Below are positions 25,343-37,800 of a stretch of 64,000 nucleotides of DNA, piece by piece. Position numbers and translations under genes: made by a program. This DNA is from Carya illinoinensis. Its lineage: Eukaryota; Streptophyta; Magnoliopsida; Fagales; Juglandaceae. Within the stretch, counting starts at the first letter, position 1. Every line of letters begins with the position of its first letter. Where the stretch lies: NCBI RefSeq assembly GCF_018687715.1, contig NC_056764.1, forward strand, positions 9,738,501 to 9,802,500, read 5' to 3'. The notes under the pieces were generated by a model. It saw only the letters and a program-made list of their open reading frames with translations, searched no databases and was not told the DNA's origin.

Positions 25343-25870
25343 CTCATGCTAGCTCCGAGCCTTCCGTCGAGTCCATGAAACGAGTCAAGACCCAATCCCT
25401 CAACCTCAACAGAGTCTCCATGAGTGCCCTTCCATAGTTTCCCCAGCTCTGAAACGATTTCTTGAGGAGAAACTTGTCAATCTCTGGGGAGAACTCGTCC
25501 CACCACGTGAACGTCTTCTTCATCTCATGCTAGCTCCGAGCCTTCCGTTGAGTCCATGAACCAAGTCAAGACTCGATCCCTCAACCTCAACAGAGTCTCC
25601 ATGAGTGCCCTCCCATAGTTTCCCAAGCTCCGAAACGATCTCTTGGGGAGAAACTCATCGATCTCTTGGGGAGAACTCGTCCCACCACGTGAACGTCTTC
25701 TTCATCTCATGCTGGCTCTGAGCCTTTCGTCGAGTCCATGAACCGAGTCAAGACCTGATCCCTCAACCTCAATAGAGTCTCCATGAGCGCCCTCCCATAG
25801 TTCCCCCAGCTTTGAAACGATCTCTTGGGGAGAAACTCGTCGATCTCTTGGGGAGAACCTGTTGGCACGA
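25325..25870 (-). repeat. Three tandem copies of a 181-183-bp unit encoding the CAT N-terminal region
   Basis: The unit marked by GTGAACGTCTTCTTCATCTC starts at 25325, 25508 and 25689. On the minus strand each encodes residues like FLPKRSFQSWGNYGRALMET and LLRLRDQVLTRFMDS, the cytosolic N-terminus that directly precedes the captured membrane segment. The copies differ by a few percent. Confidence 0.88.
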
Positions 25871-26092
25871 ACACCCCCCCTTCTTGAAAATTTGAGATCT
25901 AGAAAGAAAATAAAGAAGACGAAGAAGGAAATAGACATGCAGAAATGTGGGTGTAAGTTTTAAGAGCCGGGTTGAGCGAGTTGTACGGGTCGAATCCGAC
26001 CACTAGCCAAAACCGTTCTTCTCGGATCGGGTTGGGTCGGTGTTCACGGACAGGCCGGGTCACTCAGTTTCCTACACAGGCCTACATTAAGC

Positions 26093-28300
26093 ACACTGGG
26101 CTACCATCTTTCCTTATCACAAGTTTACAGATCAGTAGGCGGTGAAACACGTCCAAAACATACATCATGCATGGTAGGTTTGGTGTCGGTTGGACTCTAC
26201 GAACCACTTAGTGATATATAGGAAGATCAACGGCCGGCCTTCTACCATAAGAGGATGGTTAAGGATCTTCTACATTTCACTTGATATGGCCATATATAAC
26301 AGCCATCCGTGGATATATAATATCTATTTCATTGTAAAACGATGTGTTTTGGTCATGATTTTACCTGTACATCAATAATCTAATGCACTAACTAGAAATT
26401 AATACGAAATTGGTTCTGATCTATAACATTTTCACGTGTCTTATGTCAAGAAATATCCTCTGATTTATTTCATGTGTCTCTTCCACACGTTTAATCCGGC
26501 TTCAACATACTCACAATTAATATTGTTTAAAAAAAAATTCTAAATATAAGCCCGTATACCACACACCATCTATTTTTTTAAATTTTTTTATTTTATCAAA
26601 TGTTTAGTATATGAATAATGAATATAAAAATTGAATTAGTTTAAAAAGAATAAATTTAAAAAAAATTTAAAAAAATTTTGAAAAATAAAAAATTTGAAAT
26701 ATGTAGTGTATGATCAGGCTTATAAATAGCAATACTCTTTAAAAGGCGTACTTTCGTCTATTACTCTACTGATGTAGATAAGGTTGGTCTTTAATTATAT
26801 TCGAGTAAATATGTCAAAAAAGGATAAACCAGGAGATTTGGCAATTAAATGGCTGAATGCATGACGCTGGGGTCATTACCTTGTCGCTCGTTACTTAATG
26901 ACGGCTATTTCTAAATTCGGCACCCTTGCTTACGTATTCGGTGGAGGACAATCTTAGGCTTATGGTTTTCGAGCCCGTAGGCCCTTGGGTCTCGTGGTCC
27001 GGCCCATCTCTCTTTGGAGAATATTCGGCCTACCGGCCATTGGCATCAGTAATAATATAGCGAGCACTTCTTTAGAATTAAGGAATGTGGTAAATCTCAC
27101 ACGTACGTTTTATTAAAAGTTGCATATACAAAATATAATATAGTTGATATAGTATCTATGGAAGTTGTAGGTAAGATGTGTAAATCGTAGAGATCGATAG
27201 ATATAAATGAGAGTAGTTGGTGCAACTACAAAATTTTAATATATAGTATTAATATATGGTGAAATTTAATTCGAAAACTGATGTTAAGTGAAAATTATAT
27301 GTTCGGCCACAAGTCAAGTACTCTTCCAGAAGCTTATTATTTTGAAAAGAGGTTGATCATGATTCCTAGCTAGCTGCAGAGTGTTGATTCAACTTCATGA
27401 TGGAGCTAGCTAGCTATCAAGGCTAGCCTCAGTACTACTGATCGGTCACTGGTTTAATTGATTAGCTTGGGTAAAGAAATAACGAAACGTGAACATATTA
27501 TATAAATCCGCGTCATAATAATTACTTTAATTTCTTAAACGAATATGTAGGTAGGCGGGCCGATCAAATGTCCTTCTCTTTCGAAGACTTTCATAATCTG
27601 AAGGCAACATTGAGATTAGGAGGCCTGTCAAACACCAACCGGGAGTATCCATATTGATCCCTACGAGACGTAATCTTTCACGAAAGTGATCGATCTATCG
27701 GTCGAGATGATGAATAAATACTAGAGAACGTTAAAATGACATAAAATCAATGGATATTTAATGTCTTTCTCACCAACCTCCTGTGTTTTTATGAGTTTTC
27801 ATCAAATGATGATAGAAATGATGCTATTTATTCATCTTATAAGATTTTGTTGTATCCAATCACACTTACAAATATACCTACTGTAGGTATTTAAGTGATT
27901 TCTATATCAACTACTGCATACTTACAAGATATAGCACGATCCAGTACTTAAAATGCATGTGACATTTCCATATCAACATATATATCATCATTGAAGATGA
28001 TAAAAGTTAAGATAAAAAGTAACATTATATATTCGACACAACTATATATCTAATCACATATAGAATATAACTTTCAAAATTGCTAAATCGATCGATTTTG
28101 TCCCTCAGTTTTCCTCTTATTCCTTTTTCTTTTGATCTTTTGGTTAGGCTATATTATATACACAATAAATATCTAATATATATATTCCAACACTAGTTTT
28201 TATCATAACTGGTTGAATCCCATATGTCTCTATGTACTCTGTTATCTTCCAAAAAGGGTTTCGATGAACTCAAAATTAAGATTAATAATTAAGTACAATT
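26093..28300. other. Spacer upstream of the laccase gene
   Basis: Contains the MITE at 26545-26720. The rest is AT-rich with one GC-richer patch at about 26930-27050. No coding region was recognised. The last few hundred bases before 28669 are treated as laccase promoter. Confidence 0.5.
26545..26720. mobile_element. MITE, same family as the nested copy
   Basis: TAAGCCCGTATACCACACACC at the left is answered on the right by GTGTATGATCAGGCTTA. The core (TAGTATATGAATAATGAAT, TTAGTTTAAAAAGAATAAA) matches the inverted core of 17737-17950. The terminal match is imperfect. Confidence 0.6.
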
Positions 28301-28323
28301 AGAACTAACGAACCGTTACAAGG

Positions 28324-28330
28324 ACCTAAC
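28324..28330 (+). promoter_or_regulatory. AC element (ACCTAAC) upstream of laccase
   Basis: ACCTAAC matches the AC-III type MYB site used by secondary-wall MYB factors in lignin genes. It lies about 200 bp upstream of the TATA box. A single 7-bp match can arise by chance. Confidence 0.4.
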
Positions 28331-28530
28331 AAGGGTAGCGATGGCCGACTGATCAATAACCTTTTTTTCAAAATGACAGAAAAATGAACTGAATCAACTT
28401 TAATGGCACTCCATATAGTGAAGAAATGGGACCAACAACGTGTTGTTGGTAATTGTCGTCTTTCCCAGACCTGCAACTAATTTAGACTGCAAGTAATCAA
28501 CCAAACATCCCCAGCTGCACTGGTTATGTC

Positions 28531-28538
28531 TATATAAG
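28531..28538 (+). promoter_or_regulatory. TATA box of the laccase gene
   Basis: TATATAAG lies 131 bp before the start codon, leaving a leader of about 100 nt. It is the only good TATA-like site at a suitable distance. Confidence 0.65.
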
Positions 28539-28668
28539 CAACCCTTACAGGCTTTGGTGAACCACTGCAAAGCTAAAGGAAGCCAATTTAATTAGGGTAC
28601 TGGCTCTCTCTTCGTGTCTGGTCTTAATTACTCTCCAAGCTTGTCAAAGATTTTGTCGACCAAGAAAA

Positions 28669-31478
28669 ATGGGTGCTTCTCTTCCAGCATCTCCGGCATT
28701 ATTTGTGGTGGTTTTTCTCTTTGCCATTAACTCTCTCTGGGTCTTTCCTGAGGTTGCTGTTGCAAAGCATGCAGGCGTTACAAGGCACTACAAATTTGAT
28801 GTACGTACTAGTTACCTTGGCTCTTATATAATTTTGTGCTTAGATGTGCCTCATAAATTCAAAATATTTTTTCTGAAACTTAACTTACTTTTTTTTTTAA
28901 TTCCCAGATAAGGTTGCAAAATGTCACCCGATTGTGCCACACAAAGACCATGGTGACAGTTAATGGGATGTTCCCCGGGCCTCGAGTTTTTGCCAGAGAA
29001 GGTGACAGATTGGTAGTTAAGGTGGTCAATCATGTTCCAAACAACATCACCATCCATTGGTACGATACCACATATTTCTAATTAGCTAGACTCGATCAGA
29101 ACTTGCCCGCTATTTAACACTGCTGCATTATTATCATATTTCCATGCATGATCATAATTTTATCGATTTCTAATGTTTTTGGTGAATGTGGCATGGATGA
29201 AAATTAAAACAGGCATGGAATCAGACAACTAAGGAGCGGATGGTTCGATGGGCCATCATATATAACACAATGCCCTATTCAAACTGGGCAGAGTTATGTG
29301 TACAACTTCACCATTGTTGGCCAAAGAGGAACTCTCTTCTGGCATGCCCACATCTCATGGCTTAGAGCTACCGTCTATGGACCCCTTATCATCCTCCCCA
29401 AGCGGAATGCATCCTACCCTTTTGCCAAACCACACAAGGAGGTCCCCATCATATTTGGTAACTATAAATTATTAAAAGATCATTAATTTTCAGATTGAAT
29501 ATGACCAAATTATACTTATTTATAACTATAAATTAATTACTGATTAACCATATATAGGAGAGTGGTGGAATGTTGATCCAGAGGCAGTTATCAGACAGGC
29601 TCTTCAGAATGGAGCCGGTCCAAATGTTTCCGATGCCTACACCATTAATGGACTTCCCGGACCTTTGTACAATTGTTCTAAGAAAGGTACTTAATTATCA
29701 GTTTAGTTTTCTTCATGACTAGATAATTATTAATTACGCTATAATAAAAAATGGTAAACATATTTACGAACAATGTTATTATTTACTCTAATTTATTATT
29801 TTTGTCATCCCTAGCTAACTATATATATGGCGTTAGCGTTTTAAGTGATTTTATGAATTGACTACTTAAATGGGCACCAGTCAATCAAAATGTAGGCAAA
29901 CGTGCTTGGGAAAAAAAATAAAAATGAAAAGTAATATTATTCCATTTCTATACATGCAAACTGAAATAATATTCATAATAATTTGTTCTTTAGAGGAAAA
30001 AAAAAATTCATAATTTGTTGTGTCTAAAGGGGAAAAAAGCTTTGAGTTCTTCGTAAAAATAAGTTATGAGACATGTCATTGGATATGATTAAACAAACTT
30101 TGGCTTATCATTTCTCGAATAATATGCATTGTCACTTAATTAACAGAGACGTGCCAATTCACCACAAAGTGTGTACTTGCTTCTGCTATTGCACTTTGCA
30201 GATACGTACAGGCTAAAGGTAAAGCCGGGGAAGACATATCTTCTCCGTTTGATCAACGCTGCACTCAACGACGAGCTCTTTTTCAGCATAGCAAACCACA
30301 GCCTAACCATTGTCGAAGCAGATGCAGTTTACATCAAGCCTTTCAATACCAATATATTGGTCCTCACACCAGGACAGACCACAAATGTTCTTCTGAAGAC
30401 GAAGCCCAACGACCCCAGTACCACATTCCTCATGTTAGCCAGACCATATTTCACCGGTATGGGCACCTTCGACAACTCCACGGTGGCCGGCATTCTCGAG
30501 TACGAGAATCCGTCGACTTCTTCTACTCCCACCCCTTTGAAAAGACGTCCACTTCTCAGACCCAAACTCGCTCCAATGAATTCCACTATCTCCACTTCCT
30601 TCGTCATGAATTTCACCAGGAAATTTCGAAGCTTGGCCAATGCTAAATTCCCTGCCAACGTGCCCCAAACTGTGCAGAAGCGGTTCTTCTTCACCTTAGG
30701 TCTCGGAACCAACCCTTGCCCCAAAAACCAAACCTGCCAAGGTCCTAACAATAGCTCCAAGTTTGCAGCGTCAATTAATAACGTCTCCTTTATTCTCCCC
30801 ACAACAGCACTCCTCCAAGCACATTTCTCCGGGAGATCAAATGGTGTTTACACCACTGATTTTCCAAGCTCTCCTCTCCGACCATTCAACTACACCGGCA
30901 CTCCACCCAACAACACACGTGTGAGCAATGGAACCAAAGTGGTGGTGCTGCAATATAACACAAGTGTGGAGTTCGTGATGCAGGACACTAGCATTTTGGG
31001 TGCCGAGAGCCATCCTCTCCATCTTCATGGCTTCAACTTCTTTGTTGTTGGCCAAGGTTTTGGCAACTTTAATCCCAACAAAGACCCTGCCAACTTTAAC
31101 CTCGTTGACCCGGTTGAAAGGAACACCTTTGGTGTGCCAGCCGGTGGTTGGGTGGCGATTCGATTCATTGCAGACAACCCAGGTGAAAAAAGATTAACCA
31201 TTTCTTTTCTTACTTAATGATTACGACATTGGGTATAACTAATGATGGAAAGTCTGTCACTTTCACAAATCCAACCTTCTAATCTAGGAGGTGTGTAATG
31301 AATTTGTCTTTATGACGTCGCTTTTTTTTTTTTTGGACATAAAACAGGTGTTTGGTTGATGCATTGCCACTTCGATGTCCATCTCAGCTGGGGTTTAAGA
31401 ATGGCCTGGATTGTCCAGGATGGGAAGCTCCCTAATCAGAAGTTGCCTCCTCCACCGTCGGACTTTCCCAAATGTTGA
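28669..31478 (+). CDS. Laccase (multicopper oxidase), 6 exons
   Basis: Exons 28669-28800, 28908-29059, 29213-29457, 29558-29686, 30202-31182 and 31348-31478 join in phase to 589 aa. The N-terminus is a signal peptide (hydrophobic residues about 11-27; likely cleavage after AVA near 32). All four copper motifs are present: HWHG (H94, H96), WHAHISW (H139, H141), HPLHLHGF (H490, H493, H495) and HCHFDVH (H552, C553, H554, H558), with Leu563 in the axial position. Many NxT/NxS sites fit a secreted glycoprotein. Plant laccases oxidise monolignols in the cell wall; the sequence is closest in feel to the lignin-associated LAC4/LAC17 group, which is a judgement without a tree. A miR397-type site lies in exon 5 (30251-30271). 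The frame is intact. Confidence 0.95.
30251..30271 (+). promoter_or_regulatory. miR397-type target site in laccase exon 5
   Basis: GATCAACGCTGCACTCAACG plus a following A (21 nt) is complementary to the conserved miR397 except at the two positions opposite miRNA nucleotides 3 and 21. It encodes the LINAALND stretch that is targeted in other plant laccases. Cleavage is expected near 30261-30262. Confidence 0.75.
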
Positions 31479-31499
31479 CCTTTGACTTTGAGCCTCCTG

Positions 31500-34300
31500 G
31501 GCGCAGGCGACAAGTTTTTTTTTGGTAATTTATTTTGGTCGTGTTATGCAATATTTTGCCTTTCAAAGAGCACTAGGGAAAACCCACATTGATATTCAAC
31601 AAAATTATATTCATTGTTTGTCCGGCTTGCATGCCTCTCTTAATATTTTTCTAGGATAAAACTCCACCGAGAAATTGGAGGTCCAAGAAAAGGGTGGAGG
31701 AGGTTTTTGTACCATCTACATATTTCAATATTGTTTTTGTTTGAGAATAAATAACAGCAATATTCATTTCAACTCTGCAAAGCCCCAATTAATTAGTAGT
31801 GGTACTGATCCCAATATATCGAAGGTGAGATTAGGATCAAGTCCGACCTCCATATCCGGCCATTAGCTTAAAAAAAAATTACTTTGGGTACTTGACATTC
31901 AAGTAGTGCTATGCTCGCCTCACACTTCGGCTTTTCTTTTTTAAAAAAGAAAATGGTCATCAGTTATTGTCACGCGCGTAATTAAAGGATAAGAAAACTT
32001 TTATTTTTCAAACTTTATTATTACCACAGCAAACGTCACGTAAATGATGCCAAAGCTTATCATATTAATTAATACAAAGATATTTGTATTTTTAATTTTT
32101 AGTAATCGAAACTGTTATAAGAAAGCTCATGGCCGTAAACACATGATCAATTTGTAAGTAGCAGAATTAAAAATAAATAAATAAAATTGAATAGTATAAA
32201 ACGTCAAGCTATTCATGTGCTATTATTTATTGTGGCTTTTGACGGTGGATCTATATCATTCAGTTCGCTCACGTGTGAATCCATATTATATATAATAATA
32301 ATAATAATAAAACCATATCATTAGTGGAAAAAAAAACCATTACATACTGTTTTTGTCGAGCCATATGGTTTGAAAAACAAACATCGAGATATTATGCCAC
32401 CACATTTCAATATTTTCAATATTTCGAACATAACGGGCAAGCCTATGTGCCGTCTCTTTTCCTAACCTATGAGCATGTAGGATTTTGCGTTCTGTGAACG
32501 GAGCAAGCGCTTTGCTTCTTTTAGCAGGTTCTCAAGAGCTGAGAAAGAGTTTTGCTTCTTATAATTTCTTGACCATCAACATAAAGTCACTCTCAATGAA
32601 TCATTTAGAAAAATCCAAGTTTGCACATAAGATCACTAGTTGGGTGCTAAAACATCATAGATAGATGTGCTAATATCTCAGTTTCCCAATTCTGTCCAAA
32701 TCCATGGCTTTCTAAGAAGAGAGAGGGAGAGGGAGCGCCCTAATATCAGGAGCATGATTCTTGTACTGTTTCCTAATTTCGGCTCCAAAACAAGTCGTCC
32801 AAGTGATCAATAATTCTACTTAGCAATATCCCACACACCATACATTTTTAATTTTTTTTCCTTTTCCTCATAATAAGTATGTGGTATATGGATGATGAGT
32901 AGAACAACTCAATTAGTTTAGCAGGGATAAAACAAAAACTAAAATTTAAACTACCTATGATGTGTGGTGTTGGATGTTGAGTAGTATAACCCCATCCGAG
33001 TAGCCCTAAACATTCAAAGGAAGATACATATCAAAGGGCATGGAATGCAACATTTGTCAGAAAGAACCATGGAGTGATGATATATGAAAGTGATGATATA
33101 TGAAAGTTTTTAGGCTTGCTTTGCATTTGTGATGGTGCAATTGAAATGAGAATCATCATGGGTTAGAGTTATTATACAAGTTTTACCATATTGGTTTTAC
33201 AAACTGAAGTATTAATAACTAAAAGTTCAAATAAAAAAGGTAAGTGAAACTAATATTTATGACATTAATATTGAATAGTGATACAGGTACAAAGAAATTT
33301 CAAAAAATTAAATTTACAAATTAACTTGATTTTATGTTATACGTTAGATCTACTTTATAATAAAAATAATTTTACAATTTAATGTATTGCATCAAACTAC
33401 ATCAATTTATAAGTTTATTTTTATTAAATCCCTTTATTGCTAAAATATTTATCTTAATAATGTATCACCAATCATGATTGAATTTAGTAAGCAACAGACC
33501 GTGAATTAGAGTTATAAAGTGAGGGGATTGTTTTAGAAGTTGTTGTTAAATAATTTAGTTTTTTTGTTTTTCTTTCTGTTTAAACTCAGACGGAAATCAT
33601 GGTAGATGGGAAGGATTAAGCGAAAGATGAAGAAAAAAATACAAAACTTGACTTGGTGTCATTTTAAGAGAATCCACACACAGCTCTCAGAGGAGCTCGG
33701 AAAAGGAGACTTGCCTTTCCAATGCAGATCCAAATATAAATAATGTCTTGTATATTGGCGGTTCCAAGTTCCAACAGCTGAAGCGAATCTCTTCCCCCAT
33801 CAAAACAGAGAGAAGAGGAAGAAGAATAAGAACAAAAAGAAACAGATTGATAGAGATCATGAAATCTAGTGCCTAATGGTACCTCTTGGTGGGAAGAGAA
33901 GTCATCAGAGAATGGAAGGGTTCCCAGTGTTGAAAATTTGATTAAAGTATCAAAGTAATAGGAAGTCTTGCCAGTATTGAGAGATAAGTGAAGTCCATCA
34001 ATCAGAAACCACAAACTACAAATCAAGGACCTTTAAGTTATTAATGAAATCCATTTGATATGATCTCTTCTTACAATGTGTAACACTTTTAGCTCATTAA
34101 TTCGACTGTAATTACAATTAAATTGATCGGATGTAAAGCACATGAAAAATCAAGAAATATGACACTAATCTTTTCTAGATCAGATGGCAAGAAAATTTCT
34201 ATGAGTTTTCGAACAAAACCCAAATGCCCATCTCGCATAAATGAAGGAAAAAGAGCAAGCAACAGCGAGCACTCAAATCTATGACATATACTTTTTCTTG
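31500..34300. other. Spacer between laccase and DVL genes
   Basis: Laccase 3'UTR is likely to about 31,650. It includes (TAA)n near 32295-32310, a MITE at 32822-32995 and a small direct duplication GTGATGATATATGAAAG near 33073-33106. Open frames at 33664-34340 (minus) have no motif and may belong to the 3' region of the DVL gene. Confidence 0.5.
32822..32995. mobile_element. MITE, third copy of the CACACACCA family
   Basis: CCCACACACCATACATTTTT at the left is answered by ATGATGTGTGGTGTTGGATG at the right, with a core including GTATATGGATGATGAGT and AATTAGTTTAG like the copy at 26545-26720. No coding sequence. Confidence 0.65.
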
Positions 34301-34308
34301 TCTTCCAA

Positions 34309-34656
34309 TCAAGAATCGCCATGCTTGTTCCAACAAACAAGCATGGCGACGCAGCGCCTCATGATGTAAAACCTGGCCTTTTGTTCCTTTGCTAAGCTAC
34401 TACATTTGCGGCTGATGGAAGAGCTCTTTTGCGAGAAGCTCCGGGGAAGAGTGCACTTTGGAGAGGAACTTTTCAGGGAAAAACTCCTCAGGAGAGGGGA
34501 CTTTGAAGAAGAGCTCTTTGTTGAAGAACTCCTTGTGAATGGAGAATTACAAGAAGAGATCTTTGTTGAAGAACTCCTTGAGAATACAGACTTGGAAGGA
34601 ATTGAGGAATGGCTAATTGAACCTTCCTTCTTTGATAACTTCCATATCTCATCCAT
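34309..34656 (-). CDS. DVL/ROTUNDIFOLIA-like small polypeptide
   Basis: 115 codons from the ATG at 34656-34654 (MDEIWKLSKKEGS). An upstream TTG gives four more residues but is not a likely start. The last 30 residues, SLAKEQKARFYIMRRCVAML then VCWNKHGDS, are the DVL/RTF domain that defines these plant growth-regulating polypeptides, which act at the plasma membrane and alter organ shape when overproduced. Residues about 20-85 are a Ser/Lys-rich region built from repeats like SSSTKSSSSKSP. A TATA box lies on the same strand at 34820-34829, and the gene has no intron, as usual for the family. Which family member it is cannot be told. Confidence 0.9.
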   Translation of the reverse strand: MDEIWKLSKKEGSISHSSIPSKSVFSRSSSTKISSCNSPFTRSSSTKSSSSKSPLLRSFSLKSSSPKCTLPRSFSQKSSSISRKCSSLAKEQKARFYIMRRCVAMLVCWNKHGDS

Positions 34657-34819
34657 GTAAATTCTCAATAATCTGAGGAAGCTGATCTTTTCTCTCCTTG
34701 ACTTCTTTGTATGGATGAGTCTCCCTCTGTCTGAAGTGGGCAGAGAAAAAGAGAGGTGCTGTAGGAGAGATTTGATTGCGAACTTAGAATAGTTGTAGGG
34801 CGTTGATATATAGTAGCAC

Positions 34820-34829
34820 TTATATATAG
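34820..34829 (-). promoter_or_regulatory. TATA box of the DVL-like gene
   Basis: On the minus strand CTATATATAAGT lies about 165 bp upstream of the ATG, a normal distance for a leader of about 130 nt. Confidence 0.6.
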
Positions 34830-34849
34830 CAGTCTAGGACGGTTAATTT

Positions 34850-37800
34850 GAACTTAGTAGGTATCCAGTGAGTGGCTCTATTTTCCCCATAAGTGGTGTA
34901 TTCATCCAAAACAATCACACATGCAAGGTGAGAGTCAAACGAGCCTCACACACCCAAGTCTTAAGAGAAATACTTGGTCTATACAATCTTACAAAAGGAA
35001 GTTTTACATATTGACGTGGTTTAATATAGTACGTCAGATTGTAAATAACTTTTTGTTATAAAATATATCCGACTCATTACATAAAGTAACGTTAGTTTGT
35101 AAACTTACTCTATAAAATCTATGTATAGACCTAATACTTCTCAAGTCCTAATTACATATAGCAGGTAATTCTCTTAATTGAGAAAACACACATAGCCTAC
35201 TCCCCTAGCGAGTGTCATTCAGGGTTAAAAATACCAAATCTTCCCACTTCAGATTCCAATTATGTGGACGTTTGTGATGTTGCATGTTACACATTTTGCC
35301 AACGTGGCACAAAACAATTGGCCGCTTTGTGAGTGCTTTTTGTTCTGCATCTCACAATATAATTTCACGATTGTCATACCTCCCAGTTGTGGAGATCCAT
35401 CACTCTTGTATGGTTTTCCTTTTTAAACTTATAAATGAAAAACATTTAGAAAGGATATGGGAATGGGAGGCAGTGGTCATTGGACAGTGGCTTGCTGGTT
35501 CTCATGTGCAGGGGCAGTGCTGAACATTTTTCTGCAGAATTGGTACCTTTCTTTTGTTAATTTAAAGCTTACTGCAAACAAGGCAAAATTGTAAAAGATG
35601 GAATCTGGAGGCAATTGCTGCTCCTATCACAAGTTACAAAGCTCTTACAGAAAATAATGTGGAAACTTAGAACCGTGTTGTAGAGTAATTGGTTATCTGT
35701 ACTAGATAAAGCCTAATAGATATTACAGAAAGTGTTCATATTAGAATCGTTTTTTTTTTTTTCCAACAATTTACATGGCATGAACAACAAAAAGGGGTTT
35801 TGAATAAACTATTCTGCGAGAGATGCCCACTGGGTCAAGAAGAATCGTTTACCATCTTTGTCTATTTATAATTTCTTATTAAGTTTTTTTATAGTATAGT
35901 TGCTATGATTAATTACCCTTTTGTTTGGTAGATGAAAGTACCAAGTAGTAGCCAAGAGCTTAATGGCCTAATGACATATGATCTGGTTCTCCAAACGGAA
36001 AACCTGGGTTTGAAACCTCCGACTCACTGTATAAAAAAAATAATAAAAATAAAGTAGTTAGTATGAAAGAAATAAAAATTTATAGGAAAATAGAGTTATC
36101 CCTTTTTCTCCGTATACTTGGTTTCAGCTTCACTAGGGCAACTACCTATATATAACGTCATAATTCATTTGATTAATTTTTTACGTACAAATTTGTATGT
36201 AAATAATTATTTACAATGCAATCCATTATATTATGAGTGGTATATATGTTTGATGTGTCAATAAATAGATTTGTAAATAAATTTTTTTCAAGACATTTAA
36301 ATCTGCCGAGATAAATGTTTTAGTTTATTTTTTATTTCTTTTACCTCCACGTGCCTGTATAGAGTGACAAACAATGAAGTGGACATATACCATGTTGGAG
36401 GTTTAGATACACAAGCACATGCCACAATTTGAACCAGCAGTCAGATTGCCTGAATTTCCAAATAAACTAATATGATGAACATATCCTATGCTAGGCTCTT
36501 TAAGCTTACATCCTGAGGAAAAAAGGGTGACTCTCCATTTAAAGTTTACATTTTATCATAATGTTTTGTCATAATGATTGCAAAAAACCCATTTTCTCAT
36601 AGAATAATGATAATTTATTTATTTATTTAAAATAGATAATATTCATTTACCTATTCTTATAATAACATCTAAATTCAAATCAGCTATTTTTTACTCCTTT
36701 AATTTTTTTTCCTTGCAATTGTTTGTTGTCCAATATCATGAAAACAAAGGGAGGAAAAAATAAGAAGGAATCTTACAACTAGAAAGGGTTTATTTTTTTA
36801 TAAGAAAAAAATAGGTATTTATATAATTTGACCAGTCAACATTAGCCCCAATACAAAGACATTCACATGTAGATGCCACCTTCTAAAGAATTATGCATAT
36901 GGACAAGTATATATCTAAGTCTTTGTTAATTTGTAAGATGTGAACATAAACAACAAATTCATCAATGAAATCCCCAGCCCCATTCCATGTGATCTTTAAA
37001 GAATATTTGAATCATCGTTTAAACAATATTTGACCAAAATAGAGCTTTTGAATCTATAAAGAAATAAGATTAGAGAGCAGTACTTTTTTAATCTTACCGA
37101 GTAGCATTCCAAAAGAAGAAGAAGAGAGATGTCAGGAAATTCAATCACATTATATTCTCTCACGATTCACGAGCTGCGCTGTGAAGAATATGAAGATCAA
37201 CCAAGTTGATATGTTGTGTGTCAAAAATAATGTCACGTGGAGTACTCTTCTTTGCTATACACTGCATCTTGCATTATCTTTCGAACTTCCCTTCACCACT
37301 TTTTTAAGTTTTTCCTTGTGTATATGTGCAAAGTTTTGTTTTGGGGGAGTTGGTCATGTGGACTTGAGAATACTGGTATTTGGAAATATGCACATGCAAA
37401 CATGTGAGGTGCACAAGGGCTGTCAGGTGGAGGTGTGGGAGGTGCGGTGCACCTTATAAACGTGGAACCTTGTCCCACACTCAAAAAATAAAAGAAATTG
37501 TTTAACGCTCCTCAATAATTCTCTATTCTGGCATGTCTATAGTCCATTGCATTAGTTCTTCTCTAATACCCTCAGAAGAGTTTGAAAACTAATGTCGATT
37601 CAATCATGATTATAAACATTTGGTGTATGTTGTTGCCCAATGTCCTATAAAAGAAGGGGGAAGGATGAGGGTCGTGTCGTTAATATGTTGCAATTTGCTT
37701 TTGTATTCGGAGAGAGTTCATTGGGAGTGTCGTTGCAGCACACGTCGTCATTTGATTGGCGGATCGGCCTTGATAGTAGTAACTATTTATTTTGTCCTTA

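Larger units (their letters stand above)
25012..26084. mobile_element. hAT-like transposon carrying cationic amino acid transporter fragments
   Basis: The ends are TAGGCCTG and CAGGCCTA, flanked by an exact 8-bp duplication CATTAAGC (25004-25011 and 26085-26092). Subterminal sequences are GC-rich with mirrored ACCCGATCCGACCC-type blocks. An 8-bp duplication with TA-starting inverted ends fits the hAT superfamily. Reading the duplication as 9 bp (ACATTAAGC) would fit a MULE instead. The 1.07-kb body is GC-rich compared with its surroundings and consists mainly of host gene sequence in minus orientation. No transposase is present. Confidence 0.8.

Noticed and set aside
30329..31055. Minus-strand open frames of up to 157 codons
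   Set aside because: They are antisense to the well-supported laccase exon 5.
34406..34660. Plus-strand Glu/Leu-rich open frame
   Set aside because: It is the antisense shadow of the DVL-like gene's Ser/Lys repeats.
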